Assembly (NCBI GenBank): GCA_902725215.1
Contig: CACUVI010000027.1
Span: forward strand, 173,455-237,454
From: Rhodospirillaceae bacterium LM-1
Lineage (GTDB): Bacteria; Pseudomonadota; Alphaproteobacteria; Rhodospirillales; WMHbin7
Reading direction: 5' to 3'
Length of the DNA: 64,000 bases
The notes below the pieces were generated by a model, which was not told where the DNA came from, ran no database searches, and saw only the letters and a program-made list of their open reading frames with translations. This document shows, one piece after another, positions 27,785 through 36,387 of the stretch (its first letter is position 1; each line of letters starts with the position of its first letter). The position numbers were made by a program, and so were the translations under genes.

Positions 27785-28786
27785 TCATGCCTTGGCTTTT
27801 TCGGGCGCTTGAAAAGTGGCGACCAGCGGCGCGTGATAGCTTTCGCCGGTCGCCGGAATCAGGACTGGCGAGATGGCCTCGTCGCCCAAAGCCTCGTTAT
27901 GGACGGCAATGTCCCTGACCCAGCCCAGCAAGGGTCTGGAAACCAGGATATGGTCCAGCATGGCGGGCCTGCCGTGATGGATGACCGAAAAGCGCTGGCT
28001 TTCCGCCAAGCCGCGCTCCAGGGAAATCAGCGATCTGGCGGCCAGATGCGCGTTGCCGGTGTCGTCGGCCTCGGCGCGCAAAAGCCGCAAGGGGGTTTCG
28101 TTGTCCTGGGCGTTGAAATCGCCCGCCACCGCGATCAGGGTTTGCGGGTCGGCGTCTTGCAGGGCATCGACGACAAGACGCGCCTCCAGGGCCTGGCCCG
28201 AACGTTTGACCGACGCCAGATGAAATCCTTCCGCCCAGCCCTGCACATTCTTCCAGCGATCTGGGTCCTCCTTGGCTCCTTCGACAAAGGATGCCCTGGG
28301 CGCTTTCAAATGCAGATTTAGGATGTGCAAGTTGGGGCCGCTTCCCAGATCCAGCCTGACATGCAAAAGCGGGCGGTCCCACTCGACCGGCAGCGGGGCG
28401 TCGGGAGCATGTGGCGCGAAATGCCGCAAGGGGGCGACCAGATGGTGCCAAATCTGGCGCTCTTCCAAGATGGGAAAGCGAGACAGAATGGCCAAATTGT
28501 GCCGGTCGGCCATGCGGATTCCCACCCGGTTGCGGCTAAACGCCATGTGGTAGGCTTGGTATCGCGTGCCGTCGATCAGGCGGGTGAGCGCTAGCGCCCG
28601 GCGCTCGCCGTTCTTGACGATTTCCTCGGCATTCACTTCCTGAAGGCACAAGATGTCAGCGTTCAGCCGTTCCAATTGCGGACGCAAAAGGCAAAGCCGC
28701 TCATCCAGGCTTGCGCCGCCCGCATGCCCTGGGCGCGTGTCCAGGTTCTCGAGATTGAAGGTGGCTAGGCGGAATGAAGTCGGCAT
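27785..28786 (-). CDS. Endonuclease/exonuclease/phosphatase-family protein
   Basis: A 333-residue protein with the EEP (DNase I-like) fold: FRLATFNLENLDTRPG at the N-terminus, ILCLQEVNAEE near residue 45 (metal-binding Glu), LHILNLHLKAPR near 155, AVAGDFNAQDNETPL near 220, and MLDHILVSRPL with the catalytic Asp-His near 275. Such enzymes hydrolyse phosphodiesters in DNA, RNA, lipids or small molecules; the substrate cannot be told. No signal peptide, so cytoplasmic. It ends 12 bases before the methyltransferase gene and is probably co-transcribed. Confidence 0.88.
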   Translation of the reverse strand: MPTSFRLATFNLENLDTRPGHAGGASLDERLCLLRPQLERLNADILCLQEVNAEEIVKNGERRALALTRLIDGTRYQAYHMAFSRNRVGIRMADRHNLAILSRFPILEERQIWHHLVAPLRHFAPHAPDAPLPVEWDRPLLHVRLDLGSGPNLHILNLHLKAPRASFVEGAKEDPDRWKNVQGWAEGFHLASVKRSGQALEARLVVDALQDADPQTLIAVAGDFNAQDNETPLRLLRAEADDTGNAHLAARSLISLERGLAESQRFSVIHHGRPAMLDHILVSRPLLGWVRDIAVHNEALGDEAISPVLIPATGESYHAPLVATFQAPEKAKA

Positions 28787-29192
28787 CGCGGTGCAACCAT
28801 TGTTTCCGCCCCAGGATACGGAGCTATCGAAGCCTTCGCCAGTTCTTCGGCAAGTTGCCCTGAGGCCTAACGAATAAGGCGATCAATGATGAATGAACTA
28901 GAAAAAAACAATACATGTACATTAAAAGAACATTTATCGGAGGCCGTATGAGAGGCGCCTGCCGCTCCGGCCCTAGGCGAAAGGGGATGATCTTCTTGCC
29001 GATTAGGCATTGCCTCTATAGATGCTTTGGCGGAATAGTGGGATGCCTGAGAATGGCCTTCACGCCCGCAACGCAGCGAAGACTCTTGCCGTATTTGCGA
29101 TTGGTGATGTATCGATACAGGTTCCCAGTTGGGAACCAAAAGGCTGTAGCCCGTCCGGGGACGGGTTTGAAATATGCGTGGGGGATGGAAAG
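28787..29192. other. 406-bp intergenic region upstream of the CheZ-like gene
   Basis: An AT-richer stretch near 28880-28940 probably holds promoters for the flanking genes. Two palindromes stand close to the CheZ-like start: GGTTCCCA-GT-TGGGAACC (29120-29137) and CCCGTCC-GG-GGACGGG (29150-29165). A short open frame from about 28948 has a fair ribosome binding site but no recognisable protein, and I do not call it. Confidence 0.5.
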
Positions 29193-29966
29193 ATGGCAAT
29201 GAGTCCGAATGGCGCGGGGCGCAGACTGTTTACCGCTGAAATCCAGCGCCTAAAGCGCGAGGGGCAGTCTGCGCCCGCCGCCGCTTCCGCTGGCCTGTCG
29301 GGCGGCGACACGGTTCAGATACTAGAAGCCATCGCGCAACTGCGCAACGACATGAAGGAGCTTTTGCTGTCGGGGGCGCATGCCGATCCCGAGGCGCGCG
29401 CCAAATTGGCGGGCGAGAAGGAAGCGCTTCAGAACGAAAAGGCCGAAATGGATTTGCTGCGCACCGAGGTGCGCGCACTCGGCCGCAGCATTCAGCAGAC
29501 CAAGGCGGAAATCGCGGCCCTTCGCCCGGCGACGACCGGCGACGACCATATCGTCGCGGTGACCAACGAGTTGGACGCCGTGGTCGAGGCGACCGAGAAC
29601 GCCACGCAGGGCATTCTGGAGAAAGCTGAGCAGATCGACGGCGTCGTGCACAACCTGTTGGCGCATGTGCAAGACAATCATGGGCGGAATTTGGCCGATC
29701 AAATTTCCGACCATGTGGTGGGCATTTACGAGGCGTGCAATTTCCAAGACATCACGGGCCAGCGCATCACCAAGGTGGTGAACACCCTGAAATTCATCGA
29801 AACGCGTGTGAACGCCATGATCGAGATCTGGGGCGACGACAGCTTCTCGGAAATGGCGCCTTCGGCTTCGCCAGATCAAATTCATGCCGACGATCATCTG
29901 GTTTCCGGTCCGGCTCTTGAAGGTAGGGGCATCAGCCAGGACGACATCGACAAACTATTTGGATAA
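29193..29966 (+). CDS. CheZ-like chemotaxis phosphatase family protein
   Basis: A 257-residue, strongly helical protein. Residues 183-192, NFQDITGQRI, match the CheZ catalytic segment DFQDLTGQ, in which the Asp and Gln (here D186 and Q190) drive dephosphorylation of CheY-P. The C-terminal ISQDDIDKLFG recalls the CheY-binding tail of CheZ. A long coiled coil (about 75-175) is also CheZ-like. The start ATG at 29193 is uncertain: the frame is open 57 codons upstream. No che operon is nearby, so the phosphorylated partner is unknown. iorA follows after 52 bases. Confidence 0.78.
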   Translation: MAMSPNGAGRRLFTAEIQRLKREGQSAPAAASAGLSGGDTVQILEAIAQLRNDMKELLLSGAHADPEARAKLAGEKEALQNEKAEMDLLRTEVRALGRSIQQTKAEIAALRPATTGDDHIVAVTNELDAVVEATENATQGILEKAEQIDGVVHNLLAHVQDNHGRNLADQISDHVVGIYEACNFQDITGQRITKVVNTLKFIETRVNAMIEIWGDDSFSEMAPSASPDQIHADDHLVSGPALEGRGISQDDIDKLFG

Positions 29967-30018
29967 CAACAGCGCCTGCAAACAGGCGTGACGCACCCGG
30001 GATACAAGGAGTGATTTT

Positions 30019-31896
30019 GTGAAGAAGAAAGCGCTGCCCCCCGCCGGAACACGTCTGATGATGTCCGGCAACGAAGCCGTTGCGCGTGCCGCCTGGGAGT
30101 CCGGACTAGCCCTGGCTTCCGCTTATCCTGGCACCCCTTCGACGGAAATTCTGGAAGAACTGACCCAATATCCCGATTTGAACGCCCAATGGGCGGTCAA
30201 TGAGAAAGTGGCGCTGGAAGTCGCCATCGGAAGCGCCGTGGCGGGGTCGCGCTCGCTGGCCGCCATGAAGCAGGTGGGCGTCAATGTGGCCGCCGATCCC
30301 TTGATGAGCCAGTCGCTGGCGGGCGTGGTGGGCGGGCTGGTTCTCGTGGTTGCCGACGATGTGGGTCTTTCATCGTCGCAGAACGAGCAGGATACGCGCT
30401 TCTGGGGCCGCTTCGCGCATATTCCCGTGATGGAGCCCGCCGACGCCCAGGAAGCCTTCGAGATGACGAAGGCCGCCTTCGATCTATCCGAAAAGTTCGA
30501 AACCATCGTCATCCTGCGCCTGACCACCAGGGTTTGCCATGTGAAGTCGCTGGTCACGGTGGGCGAGCGCCGCGCGCCCAATAGCGAGGGCGGATTCACC
30601 TATGACCCCAATCGCTGGGTGCTGGTGCCTTCCACCGCCAAGCGCCGTCTTCCCTTGCAGGCCGAACGCGAGAAAGCCTTGAAGGCCGAAAGCGAGAACA
30701 GTCCCTTGAACGTCGTCGAGCAGGGGCCTGACAAGCGCGTCGGCTTCGTGACCTCCGGCCCCGGCTATCTGCATGTGAAGGAATCCTTCCCTGACGCGCC
30801 GGTGATGAAGCTGGGCTTGTCGCATCCAGCCCCTTTCGAAGCCATCCGCGCCTTTGCAGGCACGGTCGAGCGTTTGGTGGTGGTCGAGGAAACCGAGAAG
30901 CTGCTGGAGACCGAGCTTAAGGCCGAAGGCATTGGCTGCACGGGCAAGGACATCTTGCCGTCGAACGGCGAATTGGCGCCAGAAATTCTCATCCCGGCGA
31001 TTGCCAAATTCCTGGGCGAATCTGTGCCGGTCCGCAAGTTGGCCCACGATTCATCGTTGGTCTTTCCGCGTCCGCCCACCATGTGCGTGGGGTGCCCGCA
31101 TCTGGGCGTTTATTACACGCTCTCCAAGCTGCGCCGTCAGGTCACCATTTCCGGCGACATCGGCTGCTATACGCTGGGAGCACTTCATCCCTGGAAAGCC
31201 TTGGACACCACCACCTGCATGGGCGCTTCCCTGACCATGGCCTTAGGCCTGGACAAAGGCCGCTTGCCCAAGGATGCCGACAAGTCGGTGGTCGCGGTGA
31301 TCGGCGATTCAACCTTCCTGCATATGGGCATTCAGGGCTTGCTCAACTTGGTCTACAACAAGGGCAACGCCACGGTTCTGATCCTTGACAACCAAACCGT
31401 CGGCATGACCGGCGGGCAGGATCATCCCGGCACCGGCAAGGACGCCTATGGCATGCCGGCCCCCAAGGTGGATTTCATCAAACTGATCGAAGCGCTGGGC
31501 GTGAAGCCCGAACGCATCCACAAGATCAATCCCTATATGATGCCGGTCCTCTTCAAGACCTTGAAGGAAGAGATGGCCATCCCCGAAGTGTCGGTGATCA
31601 TCACCGACCAGCCTTGCGTGCTGATCGAGGATCATGAGCGCTTCGCTCCCTATACGGTGATCGAAGAGGCCTGCACGGGCTGCGGCAATTGCTTGAAAAC
31701 GGGTTGTCCGGCCATTCTGGTGCGCAAGCGCGAGAAGGTGGCGAAAAACGGCAAGGAACAGGAACTGGCCTTCGTCGATATCGACATCTCGGGCTGCACC
31801 GGCTGCGGCTTGTGCATGGAAACCTGCGGACCCGACGCCATCAAGCGGATGGTACCGCCCGCCAAGACGCCCAAGGAGGCCCAAGCCCATGGTTGA
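30019..31896 (+). CDS. iorA: Indolepyruvate ferredoxin oxidoreductase alpha subunit
   Basis: A 625-residue thiamine-diphosphate enzyme subunit that oxidatively decarboxylates aryl pyruvates to aryl-acetyl-CoA with ferredoxin. It has the N-terminal pyrimidine-binding domain (SGNEAVARAAWESG, YPGTPSTEIL), the TPP/Mg domain with GDIGCYTLG and IGDSTFLHMG, and two C-terminal 4Fe-4S motifs, ACTGCGNCLKTGCP near 555 and GCTGCGLCMETCGP near 595. It starts at GTG 30019, behind AAGGAG. iorB overlaps by eight bases. This points to anaerobic or microaerobic aromatic amino-acid catabolism. Confidence 0.95.
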   Translation: MKKKALPPAGTRLMMSGNEAVARAAWESGLALASAYPGTPSTEILEELTQYPDLNAQWAVNEKVALEVAIGSAVAGSRSLAAMKQVGVNVAADPLMSQSLAGVVGGLVLVVADDVGLSSSQNEQDTRFWGRFAHIPVMEPADAQEAFEMTKAAFDLSEKFETIVILRLTTRVCHVKSLVTVGERRAPNSEGGFTYDPNRWVLVPSTAKRRLPLQAEREKALKAESENSPLNVVEQGPDKRVGFVTSGPGYLHVKESFPDAPVMKLGLSHPAPFEAIRAFAGTVERLVVVEETEKLLETELKAEGIGCTGKDILPSNGELAPEILIPAIAKFLGESVPVRKLAHDSSLVFPRPPTMCVGCPHLGVYYTLSKLRRQVTISGDIGCYTLGALHPWKALDTTTCMGASLTMALGLDKGRLPKDADKSVVAVIGDSTFLHMGIQGLLNLVYNKGNATVLILDNQTVGMTGGQDHPGTGKDAYGMPAPKVDFIKLIEALGVKPERIHKINPYMMPVLFKTLKEEMAIPEVSVIITDQPCVLIEDHERFAPYTVIEEACTGCGNCLKTGCPAILVRKREKVAKNGKEQELAFVDIDISGCTGCGLCMETCGPDAIKRMVPPAKTPKEAQAHG

Positions 31897-32503
31897 GAGC
31901 GCAATTACCAACGTCTTGCTTTGCGGCATCGGCGGCCAGGGCGTTCTGACCGCATCCGAAATCCTGGCCGAGGCGGCGATCGCCGCCGGTCACGATGTGA
32001 AGAAGACCGAAGTGGCCGGCATGGCCCAGCGGGGCGGCGTCGTCACGTCGCATCTTCGCTTCGGCCCCAAGATATTTTCGCCTGCCATTCCGCCCGGTCA
32101 GGCCGATGTGCTGCTGGCCTTCGAACTGGCCGAAGGGCTGCGCTGGATTTCACACTTGAAACCGACGGGAATCGCCCTTGTGAATACGATGCGCGTCATC
32201 CCCCCCGTGGTGTCCACCGGTCTGTTCAGCTATCCGGTCGATCCCTTGTCCGACATTCGGGCCTCGGGCACGCGCATGGTGCCTATCGACGCGGGCGGCA
32301 TCGCCAAGGAATTGGGCAATGCGCGCTTGGTCAATTCGGTCATGCTGGGGGCCGTGGCTGGGGCGCTGCCTTTCGCGCCCGATTCGGTAAAGGAATGTCT
32401 GGTCAAGCGCTTCTCGGCAAAAAAACCCGAGCTTGGTGTGTTGAATGCCCAGGCGTTCGAAGCTGGCCGTGCGGCGGCTGTTGCAGGTGCGAAGGCAGCC
32501 TAG
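31889..32503 (+). CDS. iorB: Indolepyruvate ferredoxin oxidoreductase beta subunit
   Basis: A 204-residue gamma-type oxidoreductase subunit, the partner of IorA. It contains VLLCGIGGQGVLTASEILAE near residue 8, the binding loop typical of the family, and VAGMAQRGGVVTSHLRFG near 50, then DVLLAFELAEGLRW. The start overlaps the iorA stop region by eight bases, so the subunits are translated together. After its stop an imperfect hairpin around GGGCC and GGCCC (about 32530-32550) lacks a T-run and is a doubtful terminator. Confidence 0.94.
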   Translation: MVESAITNVLLCGIGGQGVLTASEILAEAAIAAGHDVKKTEVAGMAQRGGVVTSHLRFGPKIFSPAIPPGQADVLLAFELAEGLRWISHLKPTGIALVNTMRVIPPVVSTGLFSYPVDPLSDIRASGTRMVPIDAGGIAKELGNARLVNSVMLGAVAGALPFAPDSVKECLVKRFSAKKPELGVLNAQAFEAGRAAAVAGAKAA

Positions 32504-32579
32504 CCGGAGGCATTCTGCCATGTTAGGATGGGCCGTCCACTAGGCCCCTAACGGTCACAAAAAAAGGAATTCCTGCACC

Positions 32580-33260
32580 ATGCCTAATTTCCAAAGCGCC
32601 CTTCAGGCCATCGTCTCCTCGGTCGCCATTCCCGGCGGCGGGCAGGAGGCCAAGGAAGGGCAACGTTATGTCGTCTGCATTTCCAGAGATTACGGTTGCC
32701 GCGGCGAGTTGATCGGCAAGAAGCTGGCCGAAAGCCTGGGCGTGCGCTACTTCTCGAAGGAAGTTCTCGAGAAGATCATCGAACGCACGCATATGGATCC
32801 CCATGTCGTGAAGACGCTGGAGGAAAAGGTCCATAAGGCGCGCGATTTGTGGCTGTACTCGCTCTTCACCGGCCAGGACGCCAGCGCCGACACCTATAAG
32901 CGCCACATGGTCAACATCATGCTGTCGCTCAGCCGCGTCGGTGGCGTCATCATGGGGCGCGGCGGTCATGTCATTCTGGGCCACACCAAGGCGCTTCGCG
33001 TGCGCCTGATCGGCGCCCTGGACAAATGCGCCGAGCGCGTCGCCCATGAAGACGGCATAGGCGTCGAAGACGCCAAGAAGCTCATTCAGGAACACAATGC
33101 CCAACGCGGAAAATATGTGTGGGAAATGTTCCATTCGCGCCTGAACGATCCCGCCGCCTTCGATCTGGTGGTGAATGTCGATCGTCTGGGCGATATCGAC
33201 CACGTCACCGCTATGTTGGCCGATGCGGTCAAGGCTGTGACCGAGGGTGAAAACATCTGA
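32580..33260 (+). CDS. Cytidylate kinase-like family protein
   Basis: A 226-residue P-loop-fold protein of the cytidylate-kinase-like family. VCISRDYGCRGELIGKKLAE near residue 32 replaces the usual GxxGxGK loop, as in this family, and VIMGRGGHVILGHTKALRVRLIG near 120 is its second signature. True CMP kinase activity is doubtful; members may act on other nucleotides or as regulators. It follows iorAB and precedes a pentapeptide-repeat gene with a 12-base gap. AAAGGA lies 11 bases before the ATG. Confidence 0.8.
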   Translation: MPNFQSALQAIVSSVAIPGGGQEAKEGQRYVVCISRDYGCRGELIGKKLAESLGVRYFSKEVLEKIIERTHMDPHVVKTLEEKVHKARDLWLYSLFTGQDASADTYKRHMVNIMLSLSRVGGVIMGRGGHVILGHTKALRVRLIGALDKCAERVAHEDGIGVEDAKKLIQEHNAQRGKYVWEMFHSRLNDPAAFDLVVNVDRLGDIDHVTAMLADAVKAVTEGENI

Positions 33261-33272
33261 AAGGACCCGCTG

Positions 33273-33680
33273 ATGAACGCCGCCGAACTGAAGGACATTC
33301 TTGAAGAGCATACGCAATGGCTCAGAGGCGGCGATACGGGGCAAAGCTTTGGGAAGCGCGCCGATTTTGCCGGTCAGGACCTGCGCGGACTCGATATGAC
33401 GGGCACCGATTTGCGTCATGCCGATTTCCGCGAGGCCGACCTGTCCAATTGCAAGCTCGACCGGGCCATCCTGTCGGGCTGCAATCTGACCGGCGTGCTA
33501 TTGCGCAACGCTTCGCTGAGGGGCGCGCTGCTTGAAGGCGCCGATCTGTCGAACGCCGACTTGCGCATGGCCGATCTTCTGGGGGCGCAGTTGACTGGGG
33601 CCGATTTTTGGCGGGCCAACCTGAATGGTTGCCGCATTCGGGCGGAAGTTCTCCATGCCGTTTTGCGCTGCCGCAACTGA
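33273..33680 (+). CDS. Pentapeptide-repeat protein
   Basis: A 135-residue protein. From about residue 30 to 115 nearly every fifth position is Leu or Phe in an A(D/N)LXX pattern (ADFAGQDLRGLDMTGTDLRH, ADFREADLSNCKLDRA, ADLSNADLRMADLLGA), which folds as a right-handed quadrilateral beta helix. Some such proteins mimic DNA and protect gyrase, but no such role is shown here. The N-terminal 28 residues are outside the repeat. It is probably co-transcribed with the kinase-like gene upstream and gmhA nine bases downstream. Confidence 0.9.
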   Translation: MNAAELKDILEEHTQWLRGGDTGQSFGKRADFAGQDLRGLDMTGTDLRHADFREADLSNCKLDRAILSGCNLTGVLLRNASLRGALLEGADLSNADLRMADLLGAQLTGADFWRANLNGCRIRAEVLHAVLRCRN

Positions 33681-33689
33681 CTTTGCGAC

Positions 33690-34265
33690 ATGAGCGGCGA
33701 TTCCCTGTTTTACGACGAGATCGAACGGCACGCCCACGCGCTGGCGGCGGTTCGCGATTCCATGTCCGAACCGTTCGCGGCATTGGTGGCCGTTTGCAGA
33801 AAGTCGTTGGACAATGGCGGCAAGCTGATGTTTTTCGGCAATGGCGGCAGTGCGGCCGACGCGCAGCATTTGGCCACCGAGCTGACCATCCGCTATACCC
33901 GCAACCGCAAGGCCCTGGCGGCCTTGGCGCTGACCACCGACACATCTTGCCTGACCGCCTGCGCCAACGATCTGGGGTTCGAACTGGTCTTCGCCCGCCA
34001 GATCGAAGCCTTGGCTCGGCCTGGGGATGTGGCGATCGGCATCACCACATCGGGCAATAGCGCCAATGTCACCCTGGCGCTGGAAGCGGCCAAGGCGATG
34101 GGCTGCGTTGCCGCCGGTCTGTCCGGGCGCGATGGCGGCAAGCTGGTGGGGTTGGCCGATCCGCTGTTGATCGTGCCGGTCCATGAAACGGCGCGCATTC
34201 AGGAAATGCATATCCTGATCGGCCATATGCTGTGCGAAGCGCTTGAGCGCGAGGCCCTGGCCTGA
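33690..34265 (+). CDS. gmhA: Sedoheptulose-7-phosphate isomerase (SIS domain)
   Basis: A 191-residue SIS-domain enzyme that converts sedoheptulose 7-phosphate to D-glycero-D-manno-heptose 7-phosphate, the first step of ADP-heptose synthesis for LPS. Key segments: [18 protein letters not shown] near residue 48, a phosphate-binding [11 protein letters not shown] near 112, and the C-terminal [16 protein letters not shown] with the family's His. Its TGA overlaps the hldE ATG by one base, so the two pathway genes are coupled. Confidence 0.94.
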   Translation: MSGDSLFYDEIERHAHALAAVRDSMSEPFAALVAVCRKSLDNGGKLMFFGNGGSAADAQHLATELTIRYTRNRKALAALALTTDTSCLTACANDLGFELVFARQIEALARPGDVAIGITTSGNSANVTLALEAAKAMGCVAAGLSGRDGGKLVGLADPLLIVPVHETARIQEMHILIGHMLCEALEREALA

Positions 34266-35728
34266 TGACCGACCAATCGCAACTGGCGGCTGAGGTGGCC
34301 GATCTCAAAGACGTGCCTGTGCTTGTGGTGGGCGACGTCATGCTGGACCGTTACGTCTATGGCGATGCCGTGCGCATTTCGCCCGAAGCGCCCATTCCCG
34401 TTCTGTCCATCGATCACGAAAACGCGATGCTGGGCGGGGCGGGCAATGTGGTGCGCAATCTGGCCGCCATCGGCGCCAGGGCGGAATTCGTCACCGCCAT
34501 CGGCGACGATGCGTCGGGGCGCGAGGTGCGACATTTGCTGGAACAGGAGAATGGGGTTACGCCCAGGCTGGCTGTCGAAACCGCGCGCAAGACCTCGATC
34601 AAGACCCGCTTTTGCGCCGGAAATCAGCAATTGCTGCGCGCCGACCGCGAAACCGTGGGGCCGTTGTCGAAGGGCGGCCAGGAAGACGTGCTGGAAGCCG
34701 TCGCCAGGGGCCTTAAGGACTCGCGCATCTTGTTGTTGTCGGATTACGGCAAGGGCGTGTTGTCGCCTGCCTTGTTGCCGCAACTGATCGAACTGGCGCG
34801 CTGTGCCGGACGGCCCGTGGTGGCCGATCCCAAGGGCATCGATTTCTCACGCTACCGGGGGGCGACGCTGCTTACGCCCAACCGGCGCGAACTGGCCGAA
34901 GCGACCCAAATGCCCGTCAAGACCGACGAGGACGTGGTGGCGGCGGCCAAGCATCTGATGGCGGTCTGCGGGGTCCTGAATGTGCTGGTCACGCGCAGCC
35001 AGGACGGCATGACGCTGGTTGAATCCTCCGGCGCCGTGCATCACCTGAAGGCCGAGGCCAGGGAAGTGTTCGACGTCTCGGGGGCTGGCGACACCGTGAT
35101 CGCCACGCTTTCGGCGGCCTTGGGGGCTGGCCTGCCTTTGGTGTCGGCGGCCAGATTGGCCAATGCCGCTGCCGGGATCGTGGTCGGCAAGGTGGGCACG
35201 GCCATCGTGCATCCCGAGGAACTGGTTGCCGCCTTTCATCATCAGGATTTGTGGCAGGCGGAAAGCAAGCTGGCCTCGCTGGAACAGGCCAAGGAGCGCC
35301 TGAGCGCTTGGCGTCTGAAAGGCTGCAAGATCGGCTTTACAAACGGCTGCTTCGATCTGCTGCATCCTGGCCATGTGTCATTGCTGGCCCAGGCCCGCGC
35401 GGCCTGCGACAAATTGGTGGTGGGTTTGAACAGCGATGCGTCGGTGTCGCGCCTGAAGGGACCCACGCGACCCGTGCAATCGGAAGCCGCCCGCGCCGCC
35501 GTTCTGGCCTCGCTGGCCTCGGTCGATCTGGTGGTGATTTTCGGGGAAGACACGCCGCTGGCGCTGATCGAGTCCCTGAAACCCGAGCTTCTGGTCAAGG
35601 GCTCGGACTATACGGTCGATAAGGTGGTGGGAGCTGATCTGGTGAAGACCTGGGGAGGGCGCGTCCTGCTGGCCGATCTGGCCCAGGGACACAGTACGAC
35701 GGCGACCATTGCCCGGATGAAATCATAA
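34265..35728 (+). CDS. hldE: Bifunctional heptose-7-phosphate kinase / heptose-1-phosphate adenylyltransferase
   Basis: A 487-residue fusion enzyme. Residues 1-320 are a PfkB-type kinase with [14 protein letters not shown] near the start and the catalytic [13 protein letters not shown] near 272. Residues 350-487 are a nucleotidyltransferase with [17 protein letters not shown] (HxGH motif) near 357 and [18 protein letters not shown] near 442. It performs two steps of ADP-glycero-manno-heptose synthesis for the LPS inner core. It is coupled to gmhA; gmhB is not in the window. Confidence 0.96.
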   Translation: MTDQSQLAAEVADLKDVPVLVVGDVMLDRYVYGDAVRISPEAPIPVLSIDHENAMLGGAGNVVRNLAAIGARAEFVTAIGDDASGREVRHLLEQENGVTPRLAVETARKTSIKTRFCAGNQQLLRADRETVGPLSKGGQEDVLEAVARGLKDSRILLLSDYGKGVLSPALLPQLIELARCAGRPVVADPKGIDFSRYRGATLLTPNRRELAEATQMPVKTDEDVVAAAKHLMAVCGVLNVLVTRSQDGMTLVESSGAVHHLKAEAREVFDVSGAGDTVIATLSAALGAGLPLVSAARLANAAAGIVVGKVGTAIVHPEELVAAFHHQDLWQAESKLASLEQAKERLSAWRLKGCKIGFTNGCFDLLHPGHVSLLAQARAACDKLVVGLNSDASVSRLKGPTRPVQSEAARAAVLASLASVDLVVIFGEDTPLALIESLKPELLVKGSDYTVDKVVGADLVKTWGGRVLLADLAQGHSTTATIARMKS

Positions 35729-35915
35729 CAAAAACAGATTGTTGACGGTGCTTTTCGGCGTCAAGCCCGATTTGCCCATGACTTGGCGCTGCAAGAGGCA
35801 CATAATTAAAGGCAGCCTCCGTTCGAGAGGCGTTGCCTTCCTCTGGCGCATGGGGTATTCAGTTCCGCCCTTTCCGACCAACGGGAAGGCAGGTTCAGAT
35901 TCCAAGGAGACGTTG

Positions 35916-36257
35916 ATGCCTAATTCCGTGCAAATCTCATTTCACGGCATTGATCATTCCGACGCGGTTGAAACCCGCATTCGCGAGAAGGTCGCCAAGC
36001 TCGAGCAGTTCTGCGATCGGATCACCGGCTGCCGGGTTACCGTCGAGATGCATCATCGCAACACCTCCAACCTGCATCACAAGGGTGAACCATACCACAT
36101 CAACATCGACATCACGGTGCCGGGCGACAAGATCGTCGTCAAGCGCGCCCCCAAGGACCCGCATGTCCATGAAGACATCGGCGTGGCCCTGCGCGACGCC
36201 TTCTCGATCGCCGAGCGCCAGTTGAAGGACTACACCCGCAAGCAGCGGGGCGAGTAA
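35916..36257 (+). CDS. hpf: Ribosome hibernation-promoting factor, short type (HPF/RaiA)
   Basis: A 113-residue protein beginning NSVQISFHGIDHSDAVETRI, with the beta-alpha-beta fold of the S30AE/HPF family and basic surface. It binds in the 30S decoding centre and inactivates ribosomes in stationary phase. It is the short form, lacking the C-terminal dimerisation domain of the long HPF common in alphaproteobacteria. The start at 35916 follows AAGGAGACGTTG; 59 further open codons upstream lack similarity. The 187 bases between hldE and this start hold an imperfect hairpin but no gene. A hairpin follows the stop. Confidence 0.88.
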   Translation: MPNSVQISFHGIDHSDAVETRIREKVAKLEQFCDRITGCRVTVEMHHRNTSNLHHKGEPYHINIDITVPGDKIVVKRAPKDPHVHEDIGVALRDAFSIAERQLKDYTRKQRGE

Positions 36258-36273
36258 GGCCTAAGGCACGTTG

Positions 36274-36292
36274 CGGCCCCCCAAAGGGGCCG
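36274..36292. terminator. GC-rich hairpin after hpf (possible terminator)
   Basis: CGGCCCC at 36274-36280 pairs with GGGGCCG at 36286-36292 around CCAAA. No T-run follows on either strand, so it may be a pause site or a processing stem rather than an intrinsic terminator. Confidence 0.4.
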
Positions 36293-36387
36293 TGGCGGCC
36301 AAGGTTTCAGCTTCATTCATTTCATTTTGCGCGGACTCCCGCCGTTGCGCTCTTTCACAAAGCGTCGGCTTCGGGTAAATCTGTCTC

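Noticed and set aside
28915-29202. Possible small gene upstream of the CheZ-like gene
   Set aside because: There is a GGAGG-like site before an internal ATG, but the protein is Arg/Tyr/Cys-rich with no recognisable feature, and it overlaps the palindromes.
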